Shown: positions 19,846-29,643 of the stretch, in pieces | Layout of the letters: each line of letters begins with the position of its first letter | Position numbering within the stretch: the stretch's first letter is position 1 | DNA from: Chara braunii | Taxonomy: Eukaryota > Streptophyta > Charophyceae > Charales > Characeae | Assembly (NCBI GenBank): GCA_003427395.1 | Contig: BFEA01001088.1 | Location: forward strand, 126,019-156,426 | Length of the DNA: 30,408 nucleotides | Direction of reading: 5' to 3' | Made by a program: the position numbers and the translations under genes | The notes under the pieces: generated by a model | Database searches by the model: none | Seen by the model: only the letters and a program-made list of their open reading frames with translations | Told to the model about the DNA's origin: nothing

Positions 19846-20025
19846 TTTTGCCAGGACGTAGTTGTCAAGATGTCATGGAAGCTCTGGCTAGAGCCATTAG
19901 AGTCAAATATGTGCTTGACGCCGACATTGCAAAATGCTTTGATTGAATCAACACTTCGTGTCTCTTGGAAAAGCTAGACACATATCCTGTTTGCGTGCGT
20001 AACCAACTCGATCAGGCTGCCTGAG
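19846..20025 (+). pseudogene. Group II intron reverse transcriptase fragment
   Basis: These proteins copy group II introns and help them splice and move in bacteria and organelles. One plus-strand frame reads PGRSCQDVMEAL, then VKYVLDADIAKCFD, an in-frame TGA, IN, then LLEKLDTYP. It matches the conserved order of the family: (GFR)PGRSC-D-A, then YVLDADI-KCFD-INH with the first catalytic Asp, then LL-KL-TYP. Earlier motifs (IP-xx-GK-RPL-GIP), the YADD catalytic block, the maturase domain and any H-N-H domain are absent. Sense codons around the TGA keep the family pattern, so decay is modest. A later TGA follows near 20022. The A/T-rich satellite on one side and a hAT element on the other place it in nuclear-type DNA. 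It may derive from an organellar intron transferred to the nucleus. Confidence 0.75.
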
Positions 20026-20094
20026 ACATGTTTGGTGCTAACCAACGACGATAGTCGGCTTCTTCCCCCTAGTCAGTATTAGTAGGGTTTTTAA

Positions 20095-20621
20095 TTAGTG
20101 TACCAGTCGGGCCGCCTGGGTAATCTTATTTGCGTGGACGACCTGGACGTGCAAGTATGAAAAAAGGTTAAAAAAAAAAAAATCCCAAAAATCCTAGGCT
20201 ACCAGCCGGGCCGCCCGGGTCCCCGTGACCAGCCCGTGCAAGGACCAGGGAAGGTTCCAGCAAAAAAAAAAAAAAAAAAAAAAATCCGGAAAAAAACTAT
20301 GTTATGCAGAAATATAAACTGAACAACTTTTGCCTCAGGGTCACATCAAAATTCTGCACCACATATAGAAAAAAAAATAAAATTTACAATTTTTTATTAT
20401 TTTTTTTTTAATTGTTTTTGGCCCGGTCGGGCAAGTGACCCCGGGCCACTCTGGTATCCTAGAAAAAATCAAAAACAAAAATTATGTTATGCAGAAAAAT
20501 ACACTGAACAAGTTTGTCTTAGAGTCGTATCGAAATTATTTCCTAAAAAAAATTGTATTATTATTACTATTATTTTTTTGCCCGGTTGGGCAAGTGGTAT
20601 CGGGTCACTCTGGTAGCCTAG
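20095..20621 (+). mobile_element. Composite hAT-like element D (527 bp) with 8-bp target duplication
   Basis: Flanked by GTTTTTAA (20087-20094) and GTCTTTAA (20622-20629), seven of eight identical. The outer left end is TTAGTGTACCAGTCGGGC; the right end on the other strand is CTAGGCTACCAG. A second left-end module (CTAGGCTACCAGCCGGGCCG) starts at 20194 and a second right-end module (GGCCACTCTGGTATCCTAG) ends at 20462, so both ends are duplicated. Two interior blocks start TATGTTATGCAGAAA (20298 and 20484). They resemble TATGTTATGGA-AAAAATAAA in copies A and C, which makes this a distant member of that family. No transposase. Confidence 0.7.
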
Positions 20622-20629
20622 GTCTTTAA

Positions 20630-21400
20630 CCATCTAGTATATAGATGTGTAAGGGTCATGTGGTGTGTGGGAGAGTGTTAGCCTTCAATGTTGTTACTCG
20701 ACTGGGGCGGGGGAAGTGAAAGGGAGGTGTAGTCACTCACATAATACTCAATCTTTGTATTAGTTGGCCTACGCTACTTTATGACTATTGCCATTCTCAA
20801 ATACTCGGTATTTTCGTTAGCCACATCATCTTACTTCCTAACCACTGTCAAAATACTTGATATTCTGTTAGTTGCCTCACTCTACTCCATGTTCATTGCA
20901 TATTAGGACAGAGGGCAACGTACATCATCTTGATTTTCAGAGGTAGTTATACTTGCAGGGACCCTTTGTATAGGCTTAGGAGTAGTGGTAGGTCGATAAT
21001 GAAAGTAGTTGAATTTAAGATAAATATGCCATCGTCAAACTAGTTGGCCCCATTAAATTTGTATATCTCATTCATCTACTTTCCTCCAGATTCAAACTTT
21101 AGTCATTTTTTCCAACAATTATGGGAGTACCAACTGAGATACGGTCATTGGTGACACACTGACACTTTCCCATACGTATCTGGTATAACATTTTTATAAA
21201 CGTATTTGATTGTAATTCGCTCTTCCCCAACATTTTTGTGGATTTATCTGGGGCTGGGTCCCATATGTGCAGTATGGGTTGCTAGTATTGTATGAAGGTT
21301 GTCAGCGAGACTATAAAAAAAAATGATGTCTGCACTTTTTATTTTTCTTTAAATATTATTCTCTTAAAATTTTGCATAGTCTACATGTCACTCTCCTAAG
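20630..21400. repeat. AT-rich sequence with three ~60-bp diverged tandem units
   Basis: Units containing AATACTCAATCTTTGTATTAG (about 20742), AAATACTCGGTATTTTCGTTAG (about 20799) and AAATACTTGATATTCTGTTAG (about 20851), each followed by C/T-rich TACTTC/TACTCC words, repeat at about 52-57 bases. The remainder is AT-rich without a gene. Confidence 0.5.
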
Positions 21401-21410
21401 TCTATGGGAG

Positions 21411-21670
21411 TAACTCCACTACTCAACATTTTACAGGTGTTTAGATGTTTTTTTTTACCAGTCTAAAGGACCTTAACTTTTCAAATATATTGGGTCAACT
21501 ACAAGTTTTTCTCTCAAATTCTAATGGCACACGACCTACTTATGATGGTAACTAAGCCCATTAACCTTGCTCCACTACTCAGTATTCCACGGGCATTTAG
21601 ACACCTTTCTGACATTGTGCATTTGGTGGAGTTTAACTTTTCAAATGTATTAGGACGACTTTGACTTCCG
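21411..21670 (+). repeat. ~165-bp diverged direct duplication
   Basis: Both copies contain CTCCACTACTCA, then TTTACAGGTGTTTAGA or TTCCACGGGCATTTAGA, then TTAACTTTTCAAATRTATT and GGACTTT-like ends. They start near 21414 and 21570. Confidence 0.65.
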
Positions 21671-22649
21671 ACTACACATAAAGTGTTATTTAGTGGAGAA
21701 GTATGTTTTATAGGAGATCGTTGCAAGTTGAGTCACCACTCACAAACAAGGGGTGCATGTGTTTTCGTTTCGTTATTCATTGTGAGTCTCGTTTTCATAC
21801 CAAATAGGTTGCAGGGACAACGCTCAATGCGAAAGGAAGAGCATAACAATCGGTGTTTTCTTTTGTTATATATTTTTTAATGCCATAAATTTTCATTTAA
21901 TTGGACTCAGTGCCTAATGCTATTACACCAGTCTCGTAACATTGACGAATCGCTTCTTGTTTGCACAGTTTCAACTCGTAGATTGTCTGACAGACCAAAC
22001 TTTTTTTTTTTTTTTGCAAAAATAATAAGTTTTACTTTATTATTATACTGAATGAGGGAGGCTGATAATTTATACACAAACAACCCGGAAAGTATTGGGA
22101 CAATTACCCAACTTTAATGCAAAGAAAAAGAGATACTAGGGATAACAGTGAGATTTTGTACCGTCATTCTAAAGCTTATTCTTAGGGGGGGGAATTCACA
22201 ATGTCGTAAGAACTCACATAACCAAACAAAAAGATATTGCACCCCATAACAATAAGAACAAAGCAATCCACGTAACTAACTTATTGTTCCATACTACCAA
22301 CTTATTATCTATTTTATCTCGTCTGATACCACTTATTTTGGTGGTTGAATTAATCCATATCCTCAATGTGTTGCTCCCTTCACTTGTCATGTATCTGTAC
22401 TTCCTACCTCGTGCAGCCCAACAACGGAAAACAATTTCATAAAAAATGGAAGATGAAAAAAACATTCCAATTAAAAAAAATCCTTCATATTCGAAAATTA
22501 TCATTCCAAAGTTATGTTCATTCGAAAATATTCAGTTTTATTGACAATTTTCCGTTTAAAAATGAGTTTTTTCTCAACTATATCCATTTGTTGAAGATGG
22601 AATTAAAAGATGGACAACTTATGAAATGTCTTAATTAAACTGTCATTTT
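21671..22649. other. AT-rich sequence, nothing recognised
   Basis: About 1 kb with poly(T) and poly(A) runs and short open frames only. The Lys/Phe/Ile-rich frames at 22214-22638 have the composition expected of AT-rich noncoding DNA and show no domain. Confidence 0.4.
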
Positions 22650-22657
22650 ACTACAAC

Positions 22658-23389
22658 CAGGGTCACCAGCCTGTACGTACGGAGCTCCCCGGGCCGACCT
22701 CCATACGTACGGGCGTTCGGGGTCTTGTACGGAGTCAAGACGCGATGGCGTTCATCCCCCGCCAAAAATTATTTCGGGACCTAAAAATATGTTTTTATTT
22801 CTGAGTGTTTTTTTGTGAATTTTTATGATGTGAGATACATGCCTATAAATTTTGAAGTTATTTGGCTAAGCCAAACAAAAACAAAAAATCGCCAAAGATG
22901 GAGGTGTCAAAACGTGCTCGCCCACTCACTATTTTGTTTTTTTCAAATTTTTACTTTTTGTTTTCACTTTACTGCGGGGCCTAACCAATTTTATTATTTT
23001 TTGAAACTTTTTTTATGCCTTTTTTATTACATGAAGTACACATCTGTAAATTTTCAGGGCATTTGGACCTTCCAAAACAAAATGAAAAATCGCCTAAGAT
23101 GGAGGTGTTGAAAACGTGCTCGCTCACTCACTAATTTTATTTATCTTTTTATTTTATCTTATTTTTATTATTAGTTCTATTTTTTATATTTTATTTTTAT
23201 TTCAAAATTGGTAAGGAATTTGGATGTAATGGTCAGGCAAATGTTGTTGTTGTTTTTTTTTTATAACATATTTTGTTTTTAGATTTTTTGAGGGGGGGTG
23301 GGTCCGCGTTCGGCCCGAACGGCCGAACGCGTCCCCAAGGGGTTCCGTACATTCGGGCGTTCGGCCCGTCCTGAACGCCGGTTACCCCG
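22658..23389 (-). mobile_element. hAT-like small transposon, copy B (732 bp), inverted orientation
   Basis: Same family as copies A and C but on the opposite strand. Flanks are ACTACAAC (22650-22657) and ACTATAAC (23390-23397), seven of eight identical. The ends are CAGGGTCACCAGC at left and CGGGGTAACCGGC on the other strand at right. It has the same CGTACGTACG/CCGAACG-rich ends and the same duplicated interior unit (CGCCAAAGATGGAGGTGTCA near 22889 and CGCCTAAGATGGAGGTGTTG near 23090). No transposase. Confidence 0.82.
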
Positions 23390-23397
23390 ACTATAAC

Positions 23398-24427
23398 AGA
23401 TATCTTCTAATTAATATTTAATTAACATATGTGTGATTGAAACTCCTTCTAATAAAATGATAGTTCAATTAAAATATTTCATGAACTCATTCAAACTTTT
23501 ATTCCATCTATAGCATGCAGTTCAAACAATAAGGGATACTCCATCTTTGAAGGAAAATTTTAGAGGAATCAAATTTTAAAAGTGGAATGACATTTCTTAA
23601 TATCGAATAAAAAATTAGAATTTAAAATATAATTTTATTATAAAATTATATTTAATTATATAAAATAATATCTTGAATTAGTAGAAGTAACCAAGCGTCC
23701 ATGTTACATCCTGCAGAACCATCATAAATAAAATTAGCACCTCTATCATAACCTATACTAATCTTATGTCCATAGTTTAATATTTGAAGAACTAAGGATC
23801 CAAGTTCAACCTACCATCGACGATCTTTGTCAAGGAGTCGTGTACACACCGAGTCTCCCGAAACTACTAAATTATAGCCTCTTTATTAACTACCTAGCTC
23901 ACTTTTCATTGCTAGTCCGCTGAAATTGACCTTCTCAACAGTAAAGCAAATGAATTTCTGATTCGTTTGTTGGTTCATTCCGTATCCATGAACCATTTGT
24001 CATTCGTGTCTTGTCAAAGGACAACTAGTCTCACTGAACGTGCCACCTGTGCTACATAACCCAAACCTTTGGATAAGCTGAATTTTTTTAAGACTTTCCC
24101 CAACAAAACCTATTTTTTGTCAACAAAAGAAAAATCAACATTTCCATATGTGAGTTCAAGTTAGACAGTTTCACCAAAGGTCTACTGTTGATTCAAATGC
24201 TCATTCGCATATGAGGCATTTAAGATCTGCTAGGTCATGTGGTGCTCAAACAACGTACTATTGATGAAGTAGTCACTAGAGATAGTAATGAAAAGGTGAA
24301 AGCTTGATGTTGACATCGTATGAGTTTAAGTTGGTTTCAGCATCTGGTTAACGTTTTGCTAATTAGTATTGGATCCAATTTCAATAGTTGGGAGCATTTA
24401 TCTCTAGCAACCATTGTGGGATGTTTC
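23398..24427. other. AT-rich sequence, no gene recognised
   Basis: Contains a perfect 12-bp inverted repeat, AAATATAATTTT and AAAATTATATTT with a 5-base loop (23625-23653), a plausible cruciform or matrix-attachment-type AT palindrome. The rest shows no open frame or motif worth calling. Confidence 0.5.
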
Positions 24428-24435
24428 GAGGGAAG

Positions 24436-25302
24436 CAAAGGTGGCAATTCCCCCCCCTTCCTCACCCTTAACCTAGCCCACCCTTTTTTTTTTTTTTTTA
24501 ATATCCTTCACCCGACCCAGTAATTTTAATTTATGACTTAAGATGACCCCACCGACCCAAAGCAGTTTTTACAATTTCAGCCCCGCAACTGGACCGCCTA
24601 ACACCCGAATAAAGCGCTCTCCCGGACCACCTACACTCGTAAGAACATCATTATCCGGCCGCATCTGATACCTAAAATTGTCCCGTTCGCACTCACCCGA
24701 ATCCGCCCACAACCGCTTGTGCAAGTCCCTTCTACGGATACATATTCATTGACAACATGACTTTGCAACAAAGACAATTGGAATCTTGTTACCAACATAA
24801 TCGATAATGCCAATTGGAGACTTATTACACCGTGTCAATAATTTTCAGAAAGTTTGGGACAAAACGAGCTATAAATCAATCCTCACGATCCATATTTTAA
24901 TGAAATCCCCTATAGATTCACGTGTTGATCAAGTCCTTGGGTGCCTATAGTGATTGTACACAGGCCTGTATTTTCTATTATAGTAACCTCAGGCGTGCCC
25001 ACTGGATAGGTTGATCCAAGTCCTTTTCATTTATTTATTTTTAAGGGGACGTTGGCATTTTTTCAGGTGGTCATGGGTCTACGGGTCGGGTGACCCAGAG
25101 AAAATATGGATCCGCCCTGTCACCAACCTGTAAGGTGACCCAGAGCAAGAACTGACCCGCCCACGACCCAGATCCGTCCACTACGTGCACACACCCGTCG
25201 TCCACCCAAGAAGGCATATGTAGACCCAAGCCCAACCCCGATCACCTTATGGGCGAGTTGGGGCAGGTGGGTTCGGTTGTGGGCACCCGATTGCCACTTG
25301 TG
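24436..25302. mobile_element. hAT-like non-autonomous element (867 bp) of a second type
   Basis: Flanked by GAGGGAAG (24428-24435) and GAGGGGAG (25303-25310), seven of eight identical. The ends are CAAAGGTGGCAATT and, on the other strand, CACAAGTGGCAATC, an imperfect terminal inverted repeat of the GTGGCAA kind common in plant hAT elements. The subterminal regions are rich in GACCC/GGGTC words (about 24505-24610 and 25070-25270). There is no transposase. A poly(T) run lies at 24485-24499. It is unrelated by sequence to copies A-C. Confidence 0.7.
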
Positions 25303-25310
25303 GAGGGGAG

Positions 25311-26010
25311 ATGAAATTTATAGTTTATTCTCTAAGTATAATTCAACAAACACATGTTTTCGCAATCACGACCAAACGCCTCCATTCCCACAACTGGGCG
25401 TCGAATTTCAGTGTTGATGTTGGTTTACCATTTGCGATCAACACATAAAAAGGATTGGGCTTATTACTATAGTTGATGACCCTAACTTGCGAGGTGAGGA
25501 GCCTAAAGGCATTTGAGTGTTTGGGACCTGCATTAGGTGGGAGTCAGATTATGGGATCAACAAACCTTGGAAGATGCACTTACCATAAGGTTGAATATGA
25601 AGCAGTTTTTAAACTTTGTTGCCATTTGCATGTTGTTGCATGAAAAAAGAGTCAGTCGGGCCGACAAAGTTTGATCAACTCGTGCCTTTCAGTTGGTCGG
25701 GATTACCTTTATGATTATGTCTCTATGTACTTCTTGTTATCTGACCCTTTCCACTTCAATCTCAATTTCCTGACAGACAACCATGTTTCAGAGATTCCAC
25801 ATGTCATGAAGTGTAAGTACCCCCCTTTCTATCCATGAACGACCAAAGGTGGTGGGGATGATGTCTTCGTTGAACTATGCGTCGTTGGGGACCGAATGCT
25901 GGTAGGGCAGACCCAACCTTTAGAAAGGAGGAAACTGTGGCAGTAGACCAGACTTTTTCTCTCAAAACCTACAACGAATAACAATATGTATAGCAAGCAA
26001 TCCAACTTTT
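25311..26010. other. Unique sequence, no gene recognised
   Basis: Mixed sequence with short open frames on both strands and no recognisable domain or repeat. Confidence 0.4.
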
Positions 26011-26537
26011 TTTTTCCAGGGGAAAATTGTCTTTGTACCCTACTATACCCAGTCTCACTGCCCATCTTGTAACTATACCCAAACGCTGTCCAACTTAAGG
26101 TAATACCCTACTTGTCTCATGCATCAACTTATATATGGACAAGTTACACAGACTCTTGGCTGGGGAGCGCAAACATTATGCTTATGCCCAGGAACCAGGC
26201 AGGCAAATTGGGTGTGCACATGGGTTACCGGTTATCCGATCTAGAGACGTCTTGGCTGAATGTCTCCGCCGGACAACTTGAGCAGAGTTGTCCGGAATCC
26301 CGAACAACTCATTTTCTCCATAAAAAAAGCAAAAAAAGCAAAACAAATGGAGAGGGGTTGGGGTGCGTCTTGGTTGGATGTCTCCGCCGGACCCCATAAA
26401 ACATTCTAGCTCATTTGGAGCCCAAAAAAAAAAAGCAAAACATGGGGAAAGGGGGATTTGGGGAGGCGGGTTGGGGTGCGTGATTGAAATTGACCCCCAT
26501 AAGATACACCTGTTTGATTGAAATTGTCACATAGTAC

Positions 26538-26619
26538 ATCTTTGACGATTTTTATCTTTTTTTTTATGAGCTCAAATGACATAAACATTTTGTGGCATAT
26601 ACCTCATGTGAGGGAAAAA

Positions 26620-26622
<3 letters not shown>
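26538..26622 (+). repeat. Diverged fragment of the copy A-C interior unit
   Basis: CATCTTTGACGATTTTTATC, CTCAAATGACATAAACATTT and GGCATATACCTCATGTGAG line up with CATCTTTGGCGATTTTTAAT, GCCAAATGACTTGAAAATTT and GGCATGTACCTCACGTCAT of copies A and C. It lies just left of the AT run that precedes copy C. It suggests an older family insertion in the same place, or that the family interior was picked up from this host element. Confidence 0.55.

Positions 26623-26679
<57 letters not shown>
26623..26679. repeat. (AT)n microsatellite
   Basis: Uninterrupted AT run. Copy C is inserted at its right end, and a shorter AT run (27394-27413) lies on the other side of the insertion. Confidence 0.97.
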
Positions 26680-26683
<4 letters not shown>

Positions 26684-26685
<2 letters not shown>

Positions 26686-27393
26686 GGGTAACCGGCGTTC
26701 GGGACGGGCCGAACGCCCGAACCCGAACGCCCGAACGTATGGGACCACTTGGGGATGCGTTCGGCCGTTCGGGCCGAACGCGGACCAAGAAAAAAAAAAA
26801 AAATTATCAAAAAGATTTGAAAAAACGATATGTTATGGAGAAAAATAAATTAAACAAGATTTGCCTGAGCATTACATCCGAATTCCTTACCAAATTTGAA
26901 ATAAAAATAAAATATGGAAAACAAAAATTAATAATAAAAATAAATAAAAATAAAAAGAGAATTAAATTTAGTGAGTGCGCGAGCATGTTTTCGACACCAC
27001 CATCTTTGGCGATTTTTCATTTTTTTTTGGCATAGTTAAATGCCTTGAAAATTTACAGATGTGTACTTCGCATAATACAAAACCCACTAAAAACGTTTCA
27101 AAAAATAATAAAATTGTTTAGACCCCGAACTAAAGTGAAAACAAAACGTAAAAAGTGGAAAAATATATGGGCGAGCACGTTTTGACACCGCCATCTGTGG
27201 CGATTTTTAATTCTTATTTGGCTTAGCCAAATGACTTGAAACCTTACAGGCATGTACCTCACATCATAGAGAACTCACAAAAACAAATTCGGAAAACAAT
27301 AATTATTTTTAGGCCCCGAAATAATTTTTGGCGGGGGCCGAACGTCGTCGGGTTCGGACCCCGAACGTCCGTACGTACGGGCTGGTGACCCTT
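26684..27393 (+). mobile_element. hAT-like small transposon, copy C (710 bp), inserted in an AT microsatellite
   Basis: Same orientation and structure as copy A: left end CAGGGTAACCGGC, right end on the other strand AAGGGTCACCAGC. It has the same CCGAACG-rich ends, the TATGTTATGGAGAAAAATAA block (about 26828) and two interior units (GCGAGCATGTTTT near 26979 and GCGAGCACGTTTT near 27171). The flanks TATACACA (26676-26683) and TATATATA (27394-27401) fit an 8-bp duplication in an AT repeat, though a microsatellite cannot prove it. No transposase. Confidence 0.8.
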
Positions 27394-27865
27394 TATATAT
27401 ATATATATATATATTCCAAAGGGTCGGACATACTTGTCTCCGAAGGACGTCTCCCAGCTGTCCGACCGGACAAGTCGAACATTCAGAGGGGGCCCGGACG
27501 TTCGCCCTGGTAAGCTAGGTGTGCACATAATATCCTCAGGTATGCACATAATTTTAGCATTCCGATAGTTGGGTATAACTGCAATTTGGCGTACCAACCT
27601 TGGCCCACCTTGGTCCTGGGCATGTAAATAATTTACACAAACCATTTCCCGGGTCTAGATACAAGTTGAGCACTGAGACTGGGTATAACGGGTATTCCCA
27701 TCTTTTAATGAAATGCAAATGTAATTTCCTTTTTTTTTTTGCTTTCAGCGCTAGTCAATGAAAACCTCCCTTCTAGGGTCAAACCTTGCATTCGAGAAGG
27801 ATTGGGTAGCGGCCGTCCGATTCAACTACGATGCGACATATGTTCTTCACTCATTGTCCCCAACT

Positions 27866-28258
27866 AAGAGGCATATCCCACTTCTTTTACGACGACCACT
27901 TTTAGGGACAATTCGGGAGCCCACTTGTTTCCACGGAAGTTGGAAGCGGCCCTGCTTTGTCATGGATATGGAAATGTTGTCGTGCGTGGCACCGCAAGTG
28001 TGGTTCAAGGGGCAGTAGCTCTTTCGAAAATGGAAAGTCGTCGACCTCATACCTTGTCATAAAAAGAAGGCGACCTTTTTTTTTGCATATCCGTTATTTG
28101 TCCGTGGTTCACAAAAACCTTGTGTGGTTCACGAAAGTCTTGGCCTCTTCGGCGAGTGGGATTCAAATTTTCTTTCACGGACCATGCGGCTCGACTCCAC
28201 TAAAAGCGATTCTTTTGGGATCTTTCGAAAAAGAGAAGAGGTGGGATCAGATCCTAAG
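27866..28258. repeat. Direct duplication of unknown nature, copy 1
   Basis: Similar to 28761-29166, about 900 bases away in the same orientation. Shared blocks are TTTTACGAYGRYCACTTTTA, CACTTGTTTCCAYGGAA, CCGTGGTTCRCAAAAACC, GTGGGATTCAAATTTT and AGAGGTGGGATCAGA. The plus frame ending at 28018 and its counterpart ending at 28914 align without gaps over 50 codons at about half identity (IPLLLRR versus IPFFLRW; TCFHG in both). On the minus strand, MTKQGRFQLPWKQVGSRI corresponds to VTKKGSLRFPWKQVRSQI at slightly higher identity. I recognise neither product. It could be a decayed coding duplication or part of an uncharacterised transposon. Confidence 0.6.
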
Positions 28259-28319
28259 CTTCTGATCCCATACTACATAGTAAAAACAACTTCTGAACTT
28301 TTTATAGGATCCCACCTCT
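28236..28319. repeat. Nested inverted repeats at the end of duplication copy 1
   Basis: GGGATCAGA (28243-28251) pairs with TCTGATCCC (28261-28269). The outer AGAGGTGGGATC (28236-28247) pairs with GATCCCACCTCT (28308-28319). The two alternative stems share their left arm. This may mark the end of a transposable unit. Confidence 0.7.
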
Positions 28320-28760
28320 CTTCGGTAGAGTAAGGGGCGTGAATGAGGAATGTGGAAATGATTGTGGGCGTGTCACAGAGTGAGCGAACGTCGCTGCAAG
28401 AGATGTCAATTTTTTGGGGGATGGGAGAGCCTCTACCCTGTAACATAACATAAAGGCGTTTTTTTTTTTTTTTTTCATCCATGTTCGGCCTCCAATTGTC
28501 AATGGGGCGCTGACAATAAATCCCCACCACGTCCATTAAAGTGTCGCGGTGCACAGACGAGTGAAGTCGGGTTTTTATTTCTCAGAGCATACGAGGGAGT
28601 CCGACCTTTTCGCTTCCTTAAAACTTTTTCGAAGGTTGAATAATGTGGGATCAACTCTTAAATTACATCAACTGCAATGGGACCCGACCCCTGAATCAGT
28701 GGGTGCAAAGCCGAATGACCTCACTCCACCACTCCTCAAATTTGAGAAAGGCGCAAAAAT

Positions 28761-29166
28761 TGAGAGGCAGATCCCATTTTTTTTACGATGGTCACTTTTA
28801 GGGAAAATCTGGGATCTCACTTGTTTCCATGGAAATCGGAGGCTACCCTTCTTTGTCACCGATGTGGAAACACTGTCGTACGTATCACCGCGAGCGCGGT
28901 TTAAGGGGCGGTAGTTTTTTCGGTAATGGAAAGATGTTGACCCTGTACCCTACAGCTAAGCAGAAGACAATTTATTTTTATTTTTTTGCATGTCCGCCAT
29001 TCATCCGTGGTTCGCAAAAACCCCATGCGGTTCATGAAAGTCCCATCCTCTTCGGCGATGTGGGATTCAAATTTTATTTCCTGGATCGTGTGGGCCGACT
29101 GTACTAAAAGCGGTTTTTTTAAAGTCTTTCGAAAGATATAAGAGGTGGGTGGGATCAGACCCTGAG
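28761..29166. repeat. Direct duplication of unknown nature, copy 2
   Basis: Counterpart of 27866-28258. The end inverted repeats of copy 1 are not kept here. The interval between the copies (28259-28760) contains a T run (28459-28477) and no recognised gene. Confidence 0.6.
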
Positions 29167-29239
29167 TGTTGACCTTACTCGATGGGGGGTGTGGGATGAT
29201 GAAAATGGAGGTGAAACTAGTACTGACAACATGCTTGGT

Positions 29240-29315
29240 CTGCCTACTGGCCTAACTCAGTAAGTACACCCATGAACTGTTGAAATGCAAACCTCAGTTC
29301 GAACTCCAGTGGAAG
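29240..29315 (+). mobile_element. Possible degenerate tRNA-like SINE head
   Basis: CCTAACTCAGTAAG (about 29251-29264) is A-box-like and CAGTTCGAACTCC (about 29294-29306) is B-box-like, at tRNA-like spacing. CTACTGG (29244-29250) can pair with CCAGTGG (29306-29312) as an acceptor-like stem. The D and T stems are poor. It is weaker than the heads at 7575 and 13620. Confidence 0.35.
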
Positions 29316-29557
29316 AAGACGAGTGATATACTATGGTTCTAAATTACCTAGGGCTAGTCAACTCGGTCTTTGCGCTAGCCTAAACTCCAATGGCCGCCCT
29401 AACCTTGCACCCTAAATAACTATCAATATCCCCTTCACCATAAGAGGTAGCTATGCTTGCAGGGGTTCCCTCTGTTTCCTATTGCGTGGGTGCGGGGAAC
29501 GCATCCATAAGGTAGCCAAAGCAATGAGACTAAGCATGCACGAGCATGCGAGACACG

Positions 29558-29562
<5 letters not shown>

Positions 29563-29639
<77 letters not shown>
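29563..29639. repeat. (GA)n microsatellite
   Basis: GA run of about 77 bases. The Ser/Leu-repeat peptides on the minus strand come from it. Confidence 0.98.

Positions 29640-29640
<1 letters not shown>

Positions 29641-29643
<3 letters not shown>

Larger units (their letters stand above)
26016..27729. mobile_element. Large element with long, diverged terminal inverted repeats (Mutator-like?), hosting copy C
   Basis: The left arm has TACCCTACTATACCCAGTCT, then CATCTTGTAACTATACCC, GCCCAGGAACCA and GTGTGCACATGGGTTACC (26036-26235). The right arm on the other strand has TACCCGTTATACCCAGTCTC, CAACTTGTATCTAGACCC, GCCCAGGACCAA and ATGTGCACACCTAGCTTACC in the same order (27694 down to about 27510). 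Inner parts with GAGACGTC and TGTCTCCG also correspond. Arms of 200 or more bases suggest a Mutator-like element. T runs of nine or more lie just outside (26007-26015 and 27730-27740) and could be a 9-bp target duplication, but simple T runs prove little. No transposase. Boundaries are approximate. Confidence 0.55.

Noticed and set aside
23880-24110. Possible Ty1/copia fragment on the minus strand (NDKWFMDTE resembling the Gag-pre-integrase/protease region)
   Set aside because: Only a few residues fit and stops follow at once; no second motif nearby.
26592-27035. A plus-strand frame with Ile-Tyr repeats and a Lys-rich tail
   Set aside because: It begins in the AT microsatellite and continues into copy C, which is noncoding in copies A and B.
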